Origin: Verrucomicrobiota bacterium
GTDB lineage: Bacteria; Verrucomicrobiota; Verrucomicrobiia; CAIQCK01
Direction: 5' to 3'
Assembly (NCBI GenBank): GCA_016222825.1
Contig: JACRQF010000009.1
Span: 1 to 64,000 of the forward strand
Length of the DNA stretch: 64,000 nucleotides
This document shows positions 8,995 to 17,896 of the stretch, piece after piece. Within the stretch, counting starts at the first letter, position 1, and each line of letters opens with the position of its first letter. Under the pieces are notes generated by a model that ran no database searches, was not told where the DNA came from, and saw nothing but the letters and a program-made list of their open reading frames with translations. A program made the position numbers and the translations under genes.

Positions 8995-10818
8995 ATGAGA
9001 TTGGATTCGTTGCATGCAGCGGTGGACCAACGGCTGAAAGGCAAGCCTGTCGTGGGCAAGCTCTGGCAATGGAGCCAGCAACACCCGCGGTGGGCGGCGG
9101 CCGTTGTGGTGGTCTTGCTGGTCGTCGTGGCGTGGCTCGCCACCAGTGTGACGCAGGGCACCGCCACCCTGCGCACCTACTACACCGTCAAACGCGGGGA
9201 TTTTCTGATCTCGGTCGTCGAAGGCGGCACGTTGCGATCGCTGAACGAATTCTCCATCCGCTCCGAAGTCGAAACGATGACCAAGATCATCAGCATCGTC
9301 CCGGAGGGAAGCTCTGTCCGCAAAGGCGATCTATTGGTGCAACTCGATTCGAGCCAGATCAAAGAGAGCATGGAGTCGCAGGAGATCACGCTCGAGGGCA
9401 GCCGCTTCGCGCTCGTCCAAGCCGAACAAGCCCTCGCCATCCAAAAGAGCGTGGTTGAAAGCAATATCAAAGACGCCGAGTTGAAGGTCGAGTTCGCCAA
9501 GTCCGACTTGGAGAAATATATGTTGGGCGACTGGCTGCAACTGAAGAACGATGCGGAGAGCAGGATCACCCTCGCGGATCAGGACCTGGAACGGACCCGG
9601 GACCGGTTGAACTGGACGAAAGTTCTGAACGAAAAAGGCTACGCAACCAAGTCGGAGTTACAGGCCGACAGTCTGGCCTTGAAGCAAAAAGAAGTCGCCT
9701 TGGCACAGGCCAAGGAAGCGCAGCAGTTGTTGATCAAATACGATTACCCGAAGAGGCGGCGGCTGCTCGAAGCTTACGTCGAATCGTATGAAAAGGAACT
9801 CGAACGCCTTAAGCAGCGGTCCGCCGGCTCGATAGCGCAGTCCGAGGCCGACCTGACAGCGCGCCGAAGAACCCTGGCCCTGCAACAGGAACGCTACGAT
9901 GAAATGAAGAAACAAATGGCGCTATGCACGATCCATGCCCCATCCGACGGTCTGGTGGTTTACAGTTCCAGCGGCTCCGGCTCTTATTCCAGTGTTTTGA
10001 TCGAGGAGGGCGCCTCCATTCGATATCGGCAGGAGATTATCAAACTGCCCGACATCAACCAGATGGTCATCGAAATCCGGGTGCATGAGTCGCACATCAC
10101 CCGAATCCGGCCGGGCCAGACCTCTTATGTCACGATTGACTCGATGCCGGACTCGCGCCTGAAGGGCCACGTTCACAAAGTGGCCGTGCTGCCGGACTCC
10201 TCCAGCCGCTACTATAACCCAACGCTCAAGGTCTATGTCACCGAAGTGTTGATTGACGACCCGCTGCCAATCGAACTCAAGCCCGGCGTCTCCGGACGGG
10301 CGGAAATCGTCATCACCAACCTCCTCAATGTCGTGGCTGTGCCCATCCAGGCGGTCACCTCGGTCAAGGGCGAGCAGGTTTGCTTCGGGAAGGAGGCAAA
10401 GCCCATGCCCGTCGAAGTCGGCCTCTACAACGACAAGTTCATTGAAATCAGAACCGGACTGAAGGAGGGCGACAGTGTGCTGCTGGCGCCGTTGCTGGCC
10501 GAATCGGATGAGATTGACTTGTCCGGCTCGATCGTCGCAGCCAAGGACTACGAAGCGGACCGCAAGAGCACGCCAAAGAAACGCAAGACTGGCTCCAAAG
10601 GCGTTGCCACCCAAGGCAAACCAGTCGCGACAAAACCGCCGACGCCGCTGGAAACCCTCCAGCAACCGCTGAACGAACTGCGCCGCGCCGCCCAGCCGTT
10701 GGAGCCACCGCTGGCCGCCCTCAAACAACCCGCCGTGCGCGGCGCTCCCGGCGCCCCGACTGGCCGCTCCACCAATGCGGTGACGTCCACCGGCAGAACA
10801 TCCGTCCAGTCGCCATGA
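8995..10818 (+). CDS. HlyD/MacA-family periplasmic adaptor subunit
   Basis: 607 residues. A single membrane segment (about residues 33-52) is followed by a biotinyl-lipoyl half motif near GTLRSLNEFSIRSEV. Next come a long coiled-coil hairpin (about 120-300), the second lipoyl half (ICTIHAPSDGLVVY region) and beta-barrel segments ending about residue 515. The last 90 residues are a Lys/Pro/Ala-rich tail unusual for the family. It should bridge the MacB-type ABC permease to the TolC-type channel. Its stop overlaps the ATPase start by 4 bp (ATGA), so the two are translationally coupled. Confidence 0.9.
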   Translation: MRLDSLHAAVDQRLKGKPVVGKLWQWSQQHPRWAAAVVVVLLVVVAWLATSVTQGTATLRTYYTVKRGDFLISVVEGGTLRSLNEFSIRSEVETMTKIISIVPEGSSVRKGDLLVQLDSSQIKESMESQEITLEGSRFALVQAEQALAIQKSVVESNIKDAELKVEFAKSDLEKYMLGDWLQLKNDAESRITLADQDLERTRDRLNWTKVLNEKGYATKSELQADSLALKQKEVALAQAKEAQQLLIKYDYPKRRRLLEAYVESYEKELERLKQRSAGSIAQSEADLTARRRTLALQQERYDEMKKQMALCTIHAPSDGLVVYSSSGSGSYSSVLIEEGASIRYRQEIIKLPDINQMVIEIRVHESHITRIRPGQTSYVTIDSMPDSRLKGHVHKVAVLPDSSSRYYNPTLKVYVTEVLIDDPLPIELKPGVSGRAEIVITNLLNVVAVPIQAVTSVKGEQVCFGKEAKPMPVEVGLYNDKFIEIRTGLKEGDSVLLAPLLAESDEIDLSGSIVAAKDYEADRKSTPKKRKTGSKGVATQGKPVATKPPTPLETLQQPLNELRRAAQPLEPPLAALKQPAVRGAPGAPTGRSTNAVTSTGRTSVQSP

Positions 10819-11429
10819 GCAGCAGTCCGATCATACGGCTCGAAGGGCTGGAAAAAACCTACGATCTGGGCGCCATCCAAGTCCACGCCCTGCGCGGCGT
10901 GAGCCTCGACATCGCTGCCGGCTCCTACGTGGCGATCATGGGACCGTCCGGCTCCGGCAAGTCCACGATGCTCAACATGCTCGGCTGCCTCGACCGGCCC
11001 AGTGCCGGCGCCTACTACCTTGGCGGCGATGACGTCTCGAAGATGGACGATGACGAGTTGTCCACCGTGCGTGGCAAGCGGCTCGGCTTCATTTTTCAAT
11101 CCTACAACCTTATTAATCAGCTCAGCGTCATCGAGAACATTTACGTGCCCCTCTTCTACCAGGGCCGCGATCTCAACGAGTGCTACGACCATTGCGAGAA
11201 GCTGGCCAAACTGGCCACCGGCACGGAAATCCTGAACCTGCTCGACAAGCTCAACGCCGAGGGCAAAACCATCGTGCTCGTCACCCACGGCGAAGAAGTC
11301 GCCGAACGCGCCCACCGCGTGCTCCACATGAAAGACGGCGTCATTGACCACGAAATCCACCAGCGCACCCTCCAGCACGTGGTCGAAGCACTGGAGCACG
11401 ATTCAGTCGAGGAGCCACCGGCGCCATGA
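10815..11429 (+). CDS. MacB/LolD-type ABC ATPase with internal deletion of signature and Walker B
   Basis: 204 residues. Walker A is GPSGSGKS (43-50), the Q-loop is FIFQSYNLI (Q95) and the H-loop is VLVTHGE (H158). Between CEKLAKLA and TGTEILNLL (residues 127-143) the normal block of about 45 residues is absent. That block carries the LSGGQ signature, Walker B and the D-loop, and its loss is in frame. As written the protein could not form a standard composite ATP site. Partner genes overlap on both sides by 4 bp. Either this is a real repeat-mediated deletion or, perhaps more likely, an assembly error. The closest family by residues is the MacB ATPase half encoded separately from its permease. 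Confidence 0.88.
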   Translation: MSSSPIIRLEGLEKTYDLGAIQVHALRGVSLDIAAGSYVAIMGPSGSGKSTMLNMLGCLDRPSAGAYYLGGDDVSKMDDDELSTVRGKRLGFIFQSYNLINQLSVIENIYVPLFYQGRDLNECYDHCEKLAKLATGTEILNLLDKLNAEGKTIVLVTHGEEVAERAHRVLHMKDGVIDHEIHQRTLQHVVEALEHDSVEEPPAP

Positions 11430-12718
11430 TCAACGCCCCCGCCATCCTCCTCACCGTTCAACTGGGCATCAAGAGCCTGCTGCTCCACAAGCTCCGCTCC
11501 GGGCTGACCATGCTCGGCATCATCTTCGGCGTCTGCTCCGTCATCGCCATGCTCGCCATCGGCGAGGGCGGCTCCTACGAAGCCCAGCAAGCCATCAAGA
11601 AACTGGGCAGCAACAACATCATCATCCGCAGCATCAAACCCACCGAATCCAACGTCGTGGGCAGTTCCGGCCGCAGCCGCATCAGCGACTATGGCCTGAC
11701 CTACTCCGACGCCGGCCGGCTGCAAACAACCCTCGTCGGCGCCCAGCACGTGTTGCCCATGCGCATCATCCGCGACAGCGTCCGCTTCAACCGCTTCGTC
11801 GTCCCCAGCCAGATCATTGGCACGCATCCAAGCTACGCGCAGATCACTGGACTTGACGTCGTGCGCGGCAGGTTCCTCACCCAAAACGACGAAACCCACA
11901 TTGACAACGTCTGCATCATGACGGTCAACCTCGCCAACCAGTTGTTCCCCTTCCAGGACCCGCTCGATGAGGAAGTGCGCGTCGGCATGGACTACTACCG
12001 CGTCGTCGGCTTGGTGCGCGAGAAATCCTCCATGGACAAACGCCCCGGAGCCAGCGCGCCCGACAGCGGCAAACCGCTCGACAACAACCTTTATATCCCC
12101 CTCTCCTGCGCGCGCAGCCGCTTCGGCGAAATCCTCTTCCGCCGTTCCGCCGGCAGCTTCGAGGCCGAGCGCGTCCAGCTTCACCAGATCACGGTGCAGA
12201 TGACCGACACCGACGCCATCGAACCCGCCGTGCCGGACATCGAAGCGATGCTGCGTCATTTTCACACCAAGAAGGACTACGAAGTCATCGTCCCGTTGCA
12301 GTTGCTCCGCCAGGCCGAGCAAACCAAACGCATCTTCAACATTGTGCTCGGTTCCATCGCCGCCATCTCGCTGCTGGTCGGCGGCATCGGCATCATGAAC
12401 ATCATGCTCGCCACCGTCACCGAGCGCACCCGCGAGATCGGCGTCCGCCGCGCCCTCGGCGCCCGCAAAAAGGACATCATCACCCAGTTCCTCGTCGAAA
12501 CCGTCGTACTCTCCCTCGGCGGAGGTCTCATCGGAGTCGCCGTGGGCGTCCTTGTGCCGATGATCGTCTCCTACTTCGCCGACATGAAGACCATCATCAC
12601 CTTCTCGTCGCTCGCGCTGGCTTTCGGCATCTCCGGCCTCACCGGCATCATCTTCGGTATTTACCCCGCCAGCCGCGCCGCGAACCTCAGTCCCATCGAG
12701 GCGCTGCGGCACGAGTAG
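11426..12718 (+). CDS. MacB-type ABC transporter permease (FtsX fold)
   Basis: 430 residues. One membrane helix near residues 25-45 (SGLTMLGIIFGVCSVIAML) is followed by a periplasmic MacB-PCD domain (about 50-290). Three C-terminal helices form the FtsX domain, with SLLVGGIGIMNIMLATVTER, the coupling segment TREIGVRRALGAR, and a final SLALAFGISGLTGIIFG. It ends with YPASRAANLSPIEALRHE, the classical MacB C-terminus. It overlaps the ATPase gene by 4 bp and would export a small molecule or peptide across the periplasm with the two upstream subunits. The substrate cannot be inferred. Confidence 0.93.
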   Translation: MINAPAILLTVQLGIKSLLLHKLRSGLTMLGIIFGVCSVIAMLAIGEGGSYEAQQAIKKLGSNNIIIRSIKPTESNVVGSSGRSRISDYGLTYSDAGRLQTTLVGAQHVLPMRIIRDSVRFNRFVVPSQIIGTHPSYAQITGLDVVRGRFLTQNDETHIDNVCIMTVNLANQLFPFQDPLDEEVRVGMDYYRVVGLVREKSSMDKRPGASAPDSGKPLDNNLYIPLSCARSRFGEILFRRSAGSFEAERVQLHQITVQMTDTDAIEPAVPDIEAMLRHFHTKKDYEVIVPLQLLRQAEQTKRIFNIVLGSIAAISLLVGGIGIMNIMLATVTERTREIGVRRALGARKKDIITQFLVETVVLSLGGGLIGVAVGVLVPMIVSYFADMKTIITFSSLALAFGISGLTGIIFGIYPASRAANLSPIEALRHE

Positions 12719-12817
12719 CAACAGGCGGCGGCTGCAAAAGTATTGTTTACAACCCGGCCTGAAGGCGCATACTGCGCGCGCCATCCGAGAAATGGTGGCA
12801 ACAAGGAACGCTCCAGA

Positions 12818-13708
12818 ATGGAGAACAGTCAAGGCGTTGACATCGAAGGCTTCGAACTGCTTGAGCGGCTCGGCGGCGGCAGCATGGGAGAAGTTTATCG
12901 CGCGCGCGACCTGGGCACCGGCCAGATCGTCGGCCTGAAACTGCTCTATCCGTTTCTCTCCGGCAACATCACCTACCTGCAACGGTTTGCGGCCGAAGCC
13001 GAAGCCGCCCAACGCCTCGACCATCCCAACCTCGTGAAGGTCTTCCGCGCGGGCCAGAGCGGCCTGACTCATTTCATCTCGATGGAGTTCGTGGACGGCT
13101 CGAACCTCCTCAAGTTGATCCGCGCCGAGGGCGCGCTGACCGAGGCAACGACGGCTGCCATCGGCATGTGCGTCGCCTCCGCGTTGCACAGCGCGTGGGA
13201 ACGCGAACGGTTGATCCATCGCGACATCAAGCCCGAGAACCTGCTCATCAGCAGCACCGGCGTCGTCAAGGTCTGCGATCTCGGCATCGCCAAACGCATG
13301 GTCAGCGGCGTGCCCGCGTTGACCCGCACCGGCATGACGTTGGGCAGCCCCCATTACGTCGCGCCCGAACAGGCTCGCGGCGAAAAGGAAATTGACATGC
13401 GCGTGGACATCTACGCCCTTGGCGCAACGCTTTATCACGCCGTCACCGGCCAGACCGTGCATGATTCCGAAAGCGAGTTCGGCTTGATGATCAAGCACGC
13501 CACCGAGCCAGTCAAAGACCCCCGCACCATCGCGCCCAACCTGGGGAACGAACTGGCCGACCTGCTGGTGAGCATGTTGGACTTGGACCGCAATCGCCGG
13601 CCCGCCAACTGGTATCTGGTCCACGAGCAGTTGTCCGCCATCTACGAAGCGATCGAGCACCCCGAGTCCGATGCCCAACAGATTCGGCTGGGGCCTCAGT
13701 CGAATTGA
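12818..13708 (+). CDS. Serine/threonine protein kinase (Hanks type)
   Basis: 296 residues. The glycine loop is LGGGSMGEVY (18-27) with the nucleotide-positioning Lys at 41 (VGLKLLYP). The catalytic loop is HRDIKPEN (134-141), the metal-binding motif is DLG (154-156) and the activation/P+1 segment is GSPHYVAPEQA. There is no membrane segment or sensor domain after the kinase domain, so it is predicted to be soluble. The start at 12818 has AAGGAA about 10 bp upstream; an extension to 12743 lacks kinase similarity. It stands alone between the efflux operon and the DUF362/ferredoxin pair, and its substrate is unknown. Confidence 0.95.
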   Translation: MENSQGVDIEGFELLERLGGGSMGEVYRARDLGTGQIVGLKLLYPFLSGNITYLQRFAAEAEAAQRLDHPNLVKVFRAGQSGLTHFISMEFVDGSNLLKLIRAEGALTEATTAAIGMCVASALHSAWERERLIHRDIKPENLLISSTGVVKVCDLGIAKRMVSGVPALTRTGMTLGSPHYVAPEQARGEKEIDMRVDIYALGATLYHAVTGQTVHDSESEFGLMIKHATEPVKDPRTIAPNLGNELADLLVSMLDLDRNRRPANWYLVHEQLSAIYEAIEHPESDAQQIRLGPQSN

Positions 13709-13795
13709 CTCCGTCGGGCCGCGAGTGTCGTCGGAGAATTTCTTGCCCCGCAAAAAACCATGACGTAGGCTCTGCGACCCGAAGAAAGCACTAAC

Positions 13796-14767
13796 ATGAA
13801 AACGACATCTGTCTCCGCCGTCGCGCCCATCGTGACCTCCAACCGCCGCCAGTTCATCAGCCGGCTCACTGCATGGTCCGCCGGCCTGCTCGCCGCGCCG
13901 CCCATCTTCCAGGCTTTCCCGCAGTCGCTCAACGCCGCCACCGCCGAGCCGATCCTCTCCGTCGGCAAAGGCACCGACTACGAGGCGCTCCTTGTCAAAG
14001 TGTTCGAGCCGCTCGGCGGCATCGCGCCGTTCGTCAAGAAAGGCGCGCGCGTCGTCATCAAGCCCAACATGTCCTGGGACCGCAAACCCGAACTGGCCGC
14101 CAACACCCATCCGCTGCTCGTCAAGGCGATGGCCCGGCTTTGCCTCCAGGCCGGCGCGTCCAAGGTCATGGTCTTCGATCGCACCTGCCAGGACATGCGC
14201 CTCTGCTACGCCAGTTGCGGCACGCCCGCGGCCATCGAGTCGCTGAACGACCCGCGCGTCGCCTGCACCTTCGTGGACGACCGCAAGTTCGTGCCGGTCA
14301 AGATCAAGAAGGGCAAGGGCATCGCCGAGTGGGAATTCTACAAGGACGCCGTCACGGCCGATTGCTACATCAACATGCCCATCGCAAAGGACCACAAGCT
14401 CGCGCGCCTCACGCTCGGCCTGAAGAACATCATGGGTATCCTCGGCGGCAAGCGCAACGCGCTCCACCCCGGCACCGGCGACCAGAGCCTCAACCAGAAG
14501 ATCGCCGACTTCAACACCGTCCTGACCCCAACGATCACCGTCATGGACGCCACGCGCATCCTGCTCCGCAACGGCCCCAGTGGCGGCAAGCAGGACGACG
14601 TGAAGGAACTCCACACCGTGTTCGCCTCCGCCGACACCGTCGCCACCGACGCCTACGCCTCCACACTCTTCGGCCTGAAGCCCGACGAGTTGGAGACCAC
14701 GAAGGCCGGCTTCGCGATGGGCCTCGGCCAGATGGACCTCAACAAGGTCAAGGTCGTCAAAGTCTAG
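13796..14767 (+). CDS. DUF362-domain protein with Tat signal
   Basis: 323 residues. The N-terminus has a twin-arginine signal (SNRRQFISRLTAWSAGLLAAP). The DUF362 core follows, with VVIKPNMSWDRKPELAANTHP, INMPIAKDHKLARLTLGLKNIMG and a C-terminal SADTVATDAYASTLFGL. DUF362 proteins often sit beside ferredoxin genes, as here, where the polyferredoxin gene starts 39 bp downstream. No ferredoxin cysteine motif lies inside this protein itself. Export folded through Tat suggests a cofactor-dependent periplasmic role, but the reaction is unknown. Confidence 0.88.
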   Translation: MKTTSVSAVAPIVTSNRRQFISRLTAWSAGLLAAPPIFQAFPQSLNAATAEPILSVGKGTDYEALLVKVFEPLGGIAPFVKKGARVVIKPNMSWDRKPELAANTHPLLVKAMARLCLQAGASKVMVFDRTCQDMRLCYASCGTPAAIESLNDPRVACTFVDDRKFVPVKIKKGKGIAEWEFYKDAVTADCYINMPIAKDHKLARLTLGLKNIMGILGGKRNALHPGTGDQSLNQKIADFNTVLTPTITVMDATRILLRNGPSGGKQDDVKELHTVFASADTVATDAYASTLFGLKPDELETTKAGFAMGLGQMDLNKVKVVKV

Positions 14768-14806
14768 CGCACCACCGAGCCGTTGCCGCTGTTGCTCGGA
14801 GACCGC

Positions 14807-16453
14807 GTGAACTTTCGTCTGCCGCACATCCCTTGGAAGTGGTGGCGTCGCGCCGCGCAACTTCTCTGCCTCTTCATCTTCCTCTGGCTCTTCCGCAAGA
14901 CCGAGAGCGACGGCGGCCCCACCATCGCCTTCGGCGCAAACATCCTCTTCCGGCTCGACCCGCTCGTCGCCGCGTCCGCCGTGCTGGCGGGCGTGAAGCT
15001 CATCGCCGCGCTCTGGCCGGCGCTCGTCACCGTCGCGCTCACGCTCGTGCTTGGCCGGTTCTTCTGCGGATGGATCTGCCCGCTCGGCACGCTGCTGGAC
15101 ATCACCAACCACGCGCTCCCGGAGAAGGCCGCGCCGCCCGACCGGCGCTGGCGCGTCGTGAAGTTCTTCCTCCTCGGCCTCGTGCTCACCAGCGCCGTGC
15201 TCGGCTGCCAACTCATCGGTTACTTCGACCCGTTCTCCATCCTCGTGCGCGGCATGGCCATCGCGCTCGACCCGTGGTTGAACCGCGCCGTCACCGCGCC
15301 GTTCACGCTCATCTACCAGCAAGCGCCCGAGTCCGTCTCCGACATCACCGAGGCGATCTACGCCTTCCTCAAGACCCGCCTCCTGCCGTTCCAGCAAAAC
15401 TCCTTCGCCTTCTCCATCGTCTCCTTCGCCCTCCTCGCCGCCGTCTTCGCGCTGGAACTTGTCGAGCGCCGCTTCTGGTGCCGCAACCTCTGCCCCACCG
15501 GCGCGCTCCTCGGCATCCTCTCGCGCTTCTCGCTCCTGCGGCGGTTCCCCGCGCGCGCCTGCGGCCGATGCAAGGCCGAGACCGACTACACCGTCCGCTG
15601 CCGCATGGGCGCGTTCAACGAGCGCGGTCTCCTCCAGCCGGAGTCCTGCAACCTCTGCCTCGACTGCCTCGACGACTGCCCCATTGACCTGCCCAAGTTC
15701 ACCTTCGACAAACCCAAGACCGCGCCCGCGCCCTTCGAGCCGTCGCGCCGGCTCTTCCTCGGCTCCGTCGTCACCGGCATGGCCCTGCCGCTGGTCTCCG
15801 GCGCGGTGCACGCCGCCCGCGGACTGCCGGCCGACCTCATCCGCCCGCCCGGCGCGTTGCCGGAGCCGGAGTTCCTCGACCTCTGCGTCCGTTGCGGCGA
15901 GTGCATGAAAGTCTGCACCACCAACGCCCTCCAGCCCGTCCTCCTCGAAGCAGGCCTCGACGGCGCGTTCTCGCCGAAGTTCGTCGGCCGCATCGGCTAT
16001 TGCGAATACAACTGCACCCTCTGCGCCCAAGTCTGCCCCACCGGCGCCATCGCCCTGCTGCCGCTGTCCGTGAAACAGAAGTTCATCATGGGCAAGGCCG
16101 TGTTCGACAAGAAGCTCTGCATCCCCTTCGTCAAGAACGAGTCCTGCATCACCTGCGAGGAACACTGCCCGCTGCCCGAGAAGGCCATCCGCTTCCGCGA
16201 CGTCGAGCTGATCCATCCCGTCACCAAGCAACGCGTCATCGCCAAGCGCCCCTACATCGTCTGGAGCCTCTGCACCGGCTGCGGCATCTGTGAAACCAAA
16301 TGCCCCACCGAAGTCAAATCCGCCGTCCACATGTTCCGCGAAGAAGCCATCCCCGCCGCCGTCCGCAACGACGCCGAGATCATGGACATGGTCAGCCAAC
16401 CCGCCCCGCCTTCCAGCGAGCCGAAACCGCGAGCGAACTCGGACGGGTATTAA
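14807..16453 (+). CDS. NapH/polyferredoxin-type membrane 4Fe-4S protein
   Basis: About 548 residues. Four or five membrane helices occupy roughly residues 1-230. The paired motifs are FFCGWICPLGTLLD and RRFWCRNLCPTGALLG, the NapH/CcoG signatures. A CxxC..C cluster (CGRCKAETDYTVRCRMG) and NLCLDCLDDCP follow. A second Tat-like SRRLFLGSVVTGMALP then precedes a NapG-like ferredoxin half with CVRCGECMKVC, CTLCAQVCP, CITCEEHCP and CTGCGICETKCP. It therefore looks like a NapH-NapG fusion moving electrons from quinol to periplasmic acceptors. GTG at 14807 has GGAGA about 6 bp upstream and is preferred over TTG at 14783. It pairs with the upstream DUF362 gene. Confidence 0.9.
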   Translation: MNFRLPHIPWKWWRRAAQLLCLFIFLWLFRKTESDGGPTIAFGANILFRLDPLVAASAVLAGVKLIAALWPALVTVALTLVLGRFFCGWICPLGTLLDITNHALPEKAAPPDRRWRVVKFFLLGLVLTSAVLGCQLIGYFDPFSILVRGMAIALDPWLNRAVTAPFTLIYQQAPESVSDITEAIYAFLKTRLLPFQQNSFAFSIVSFALLAAVFALELVERRFWCRNLCPTGALLGILSRFSLLRRFPARACGRCKAETDYTVRCRMGAFNERGLLQPESCNLCLDCLDDCPIDLPKFTFDKPKTAPAPFEPSRRLFLGSVVTGMALPLVSGAVHAARGLPADLIRPPGALPEPEFLDLCVRCGECMKVCTTNALQPVLLEAGLDGAFSPKFVGRIGYCEYNCTLCAQVCPTGAIALLPLSVKQKFIMGKAVFDKKLCIPFVKNESCITCEEHCPLPEKAIRFRDVELIHPVTKQRVIAKRPYIVWSLCTGCGICETKCPTEVKSAVHMFREEAIPAAVRNDAEIMDMVSQPAPPSSEPKPRANSDGY

Positions 16454-16460
16454 GCAACAG

Positions 16461-16485
16461 GGTGGAGCGCGGCCTCTGGACGCGC
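16461..16485 (+). repeat. Dispersed palindrome half-site (GGTGGAGCGCGRCCTCYGG family)
   Basis: GGTGGAGCGCGGCCTCTGG is a diverged copy of the element seen as an inverted pair at 18369-18442 and again at 54025-54050. It lies between the polyferredoxin stop and a small AT-richer gene on the opposite strand. Confidence 0.6.
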
Positions 16486-16491
16486 TGACAG

Positions 16492-16905
16492 TCATCCGAA
16501 CTCAGGAAACAGCCAGTGATTGAGTTGTTTGCAGACGACCCGATGAATGGCCCACGCAGCGAGAAACAACCCGATGGATGCGGGCACCAGCCAAGGCGAA
16601 TCTATGTCGGCTTGAGTGCCAGTTACCATGCGACTCGATATAGAAGAGAAACACATAAGCATAAACACGGCCCACACATGGCGGACCACGGACGGCGATA
16701 GATTGAACCAAGCCGAATAGCCGACATAAATAAACCACACAGCAAACGGCAGAGTCATCAGCAGGACAAGTAACAAAACCCATTTCTGCTCAGCGGGCGT
16801 ATGCGTCGTCAGCATCAGCAGCAGGGGCACAAGCAACGTCAGACCCACCAGCGCGATCAGAGTGCCAATCACCCTCACAACAACCTTAGCGATCTTGAGT
16901 TTCAT
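16492..16905 (-). CDS. Small integral membrane protein, unknown function
   Basis: 137 residues with four predicted membrane helices: about 8-32 (VVVRVIGTLIALVGLTLLVP), 42-62, 72-92 and 108-126. The start is well supported by GGAGAAGG just upstream of the ATG. Base composition is less GC-rich than the flanking genes. I recognise no family. It is convergent with the polyferredoxin gene and sits between dispersed palindromes, like the other small membrane genes at 51430 and 63276. It may be an accessory insertion. Confidence 0.75.
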   Translation of the reverse strand: MKLKIAKVVVRVIGTLIALVGLTLLVPLLLMLTTHTPAEQKWVLLLVLLMTLPFAVWFIYVGYSAWFNLSPSVVRHVWAVFMLMCFSSISSRMVTGTQADIDSPWLVPASIGLFLAAWAIHRVVCKQLNHWLFPEFG

Positions 16906-16990
16906 ATCCTTCTCCGTTCTTCTTCTCTCACTTCGCCTTCTCCCGGCATAGTCCTCACCGCTGCCTGCGGTCGCAAGCGATTTCCGTTTT

Positions 16991-17060
16991 CTGTAGCGGC
17001 GCTCTATGAGCGCCGATGGTGGCGGGCCGCTGCGGCGGCGGTCATAGACCGCCGCTACAG
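16991..17060. repeat. Inverted repeat (CTGTAGCGGC ... GCCGCTACAG)
   Basis: CTGTAGCGGC at 16991 is the reverse complement of GCCGCTACAG ending at 17060. The inner arms (GCTCTATGAGC and GGTCATAGACC) are themselves palindromic. This looks like a two-hairpin dispersed element downstream of the gene ending at 17075 and upstream of the gene starting at 16905. Confidence 0.7.
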
Positions 17061-17074
17061 CCGGCGCGGGCGCG

Positions 17075-17815
17075 TCACCCGGCGAAGGTGACGCTGATGA
17101 TGTCGCTGTCGAGGCCGATCTCCTGGTCGTCCACGACGCCGCGCACCATGTATTCGCGCACTTCGGGCACGTTGAGCTGCGCGAGCGGGCGCGTGTCGTA
17201 GTAGGGCGGATGATTCTCGACGGCGAGCCGTTCCCACGTCTGCGAGCCGCGCAGGCGGGCGTAGATGGCGAAGGCTTCGACGCCTTTCTTCGCGCCGGAC
17301 ACGACTACCTTGCCGCCCTCGATGCTGACGCGGATGGCGGGCTTGTAGGTGGCGGGGTCGAACTCGGCCTCCGCGCCCTTGAGCTGAAGCACGCCTTCGC
17401 TGCCGGAGGCGGGGAAGGCGGGGAGCGTCTTCCAGTTGCGGACTTTCGCGCGCAACTGCGTCAGGTTGGTGCCCTCCACCGATTGCTCGGTGGTGCGTGC
17501 GCCATCCAGGATGCCTTGCGCGGTGTCGGTGGCTTCCATGCTCGCCATGATCGCGTCGGTCAACGCCTTCGTGGCGGCGGCCTCGGCGGGGGTGAGGCCG
17601 AACTTCGGCCCCTCCGTGGCGATGTTATCGCTGATGTTTTTATACCAGAGATAACGCTGACTGCGTTTCTTCGGGACCATGTCCATATGTTTGCCTTTCT
17701 CCTTGGGCCGCGGCAGAGGCGGGGGCACGGGAGGCGGCACATTGGGAGGCTCATCGAAATGGTGGCCCTCGTCGAGCCGCCAGCCCTCATCAAGTTTGAT
17801 GATTCCGTCAGACAT
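17075..17815 (-). CDS. Hypothetical protein with C-terminal fibronectin-like segment
   Basis: 246 residues. A Pro-rich acidic N-terminus (residues 1-40) is followed by a helical segment with repeated Ala and Thr (about 60-130) and a beta-rich C-terminal domain. The C-terminal domain includes IRVSIEGGKVVVSGAKKG, FAIYARLRGSQTWERLA and a closing DSDIISVTFAG. The overall plan (helical KALTD segment, then a beta domain) resembles the protein at 55181-55801, which also lies next to dispersed palindromes. Function is unknown. The start at 17815 follows directly on the second 21-bp array. Confidence 0.8.
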   Translation of the reverse strand: MSDGIIKLDEGWRLDEGHHFDEPPNVPPPVPPPLPRPKEKGKHMDMVPKKRSQRYLWYKNISDNIATEGPKFGLTPAEAAATKALTDAIMASMEATDTAQGILDGARTTEQSVEGTNLTQLRAKVRNWKTLPAFPASGSEGVLQLKGAEAEFDPATYKPAIRVSIEGGKVVVSGAKKGVEAFAIYARLRGSQTWERLAVENHPPYYDTRPLAQLNVPEVREYMVRGVVDDQEIGLDSDIISVTFAG

Positions 17816-17896
17816 GACCACGCAGACTCCGCGCAGGCTCTTCAGGTTGATGGACAACGCGCGTGGTATCAAATACCCGGAATCCCGGCAAGGAAA

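Noticed and set aside
10815..11429. Calling the deleted ABC ATPase a new non-hydrolysing subunit type
   Set aside because: The flanks align exactly with ordinary MacB ATPases on both sides of a sharp junction, and the 16S gene has a similar clean gap, so deletion or assembly error is the simpler reading.
11183..16495. A 1770-codon open frame on the minus strand
   Set aside because: It is a shadow of five well-supported + genes; GC-rich codon third positions keep the antisense frame open. The residues are Gly/Ala/Asp/Glu-rich without domains.
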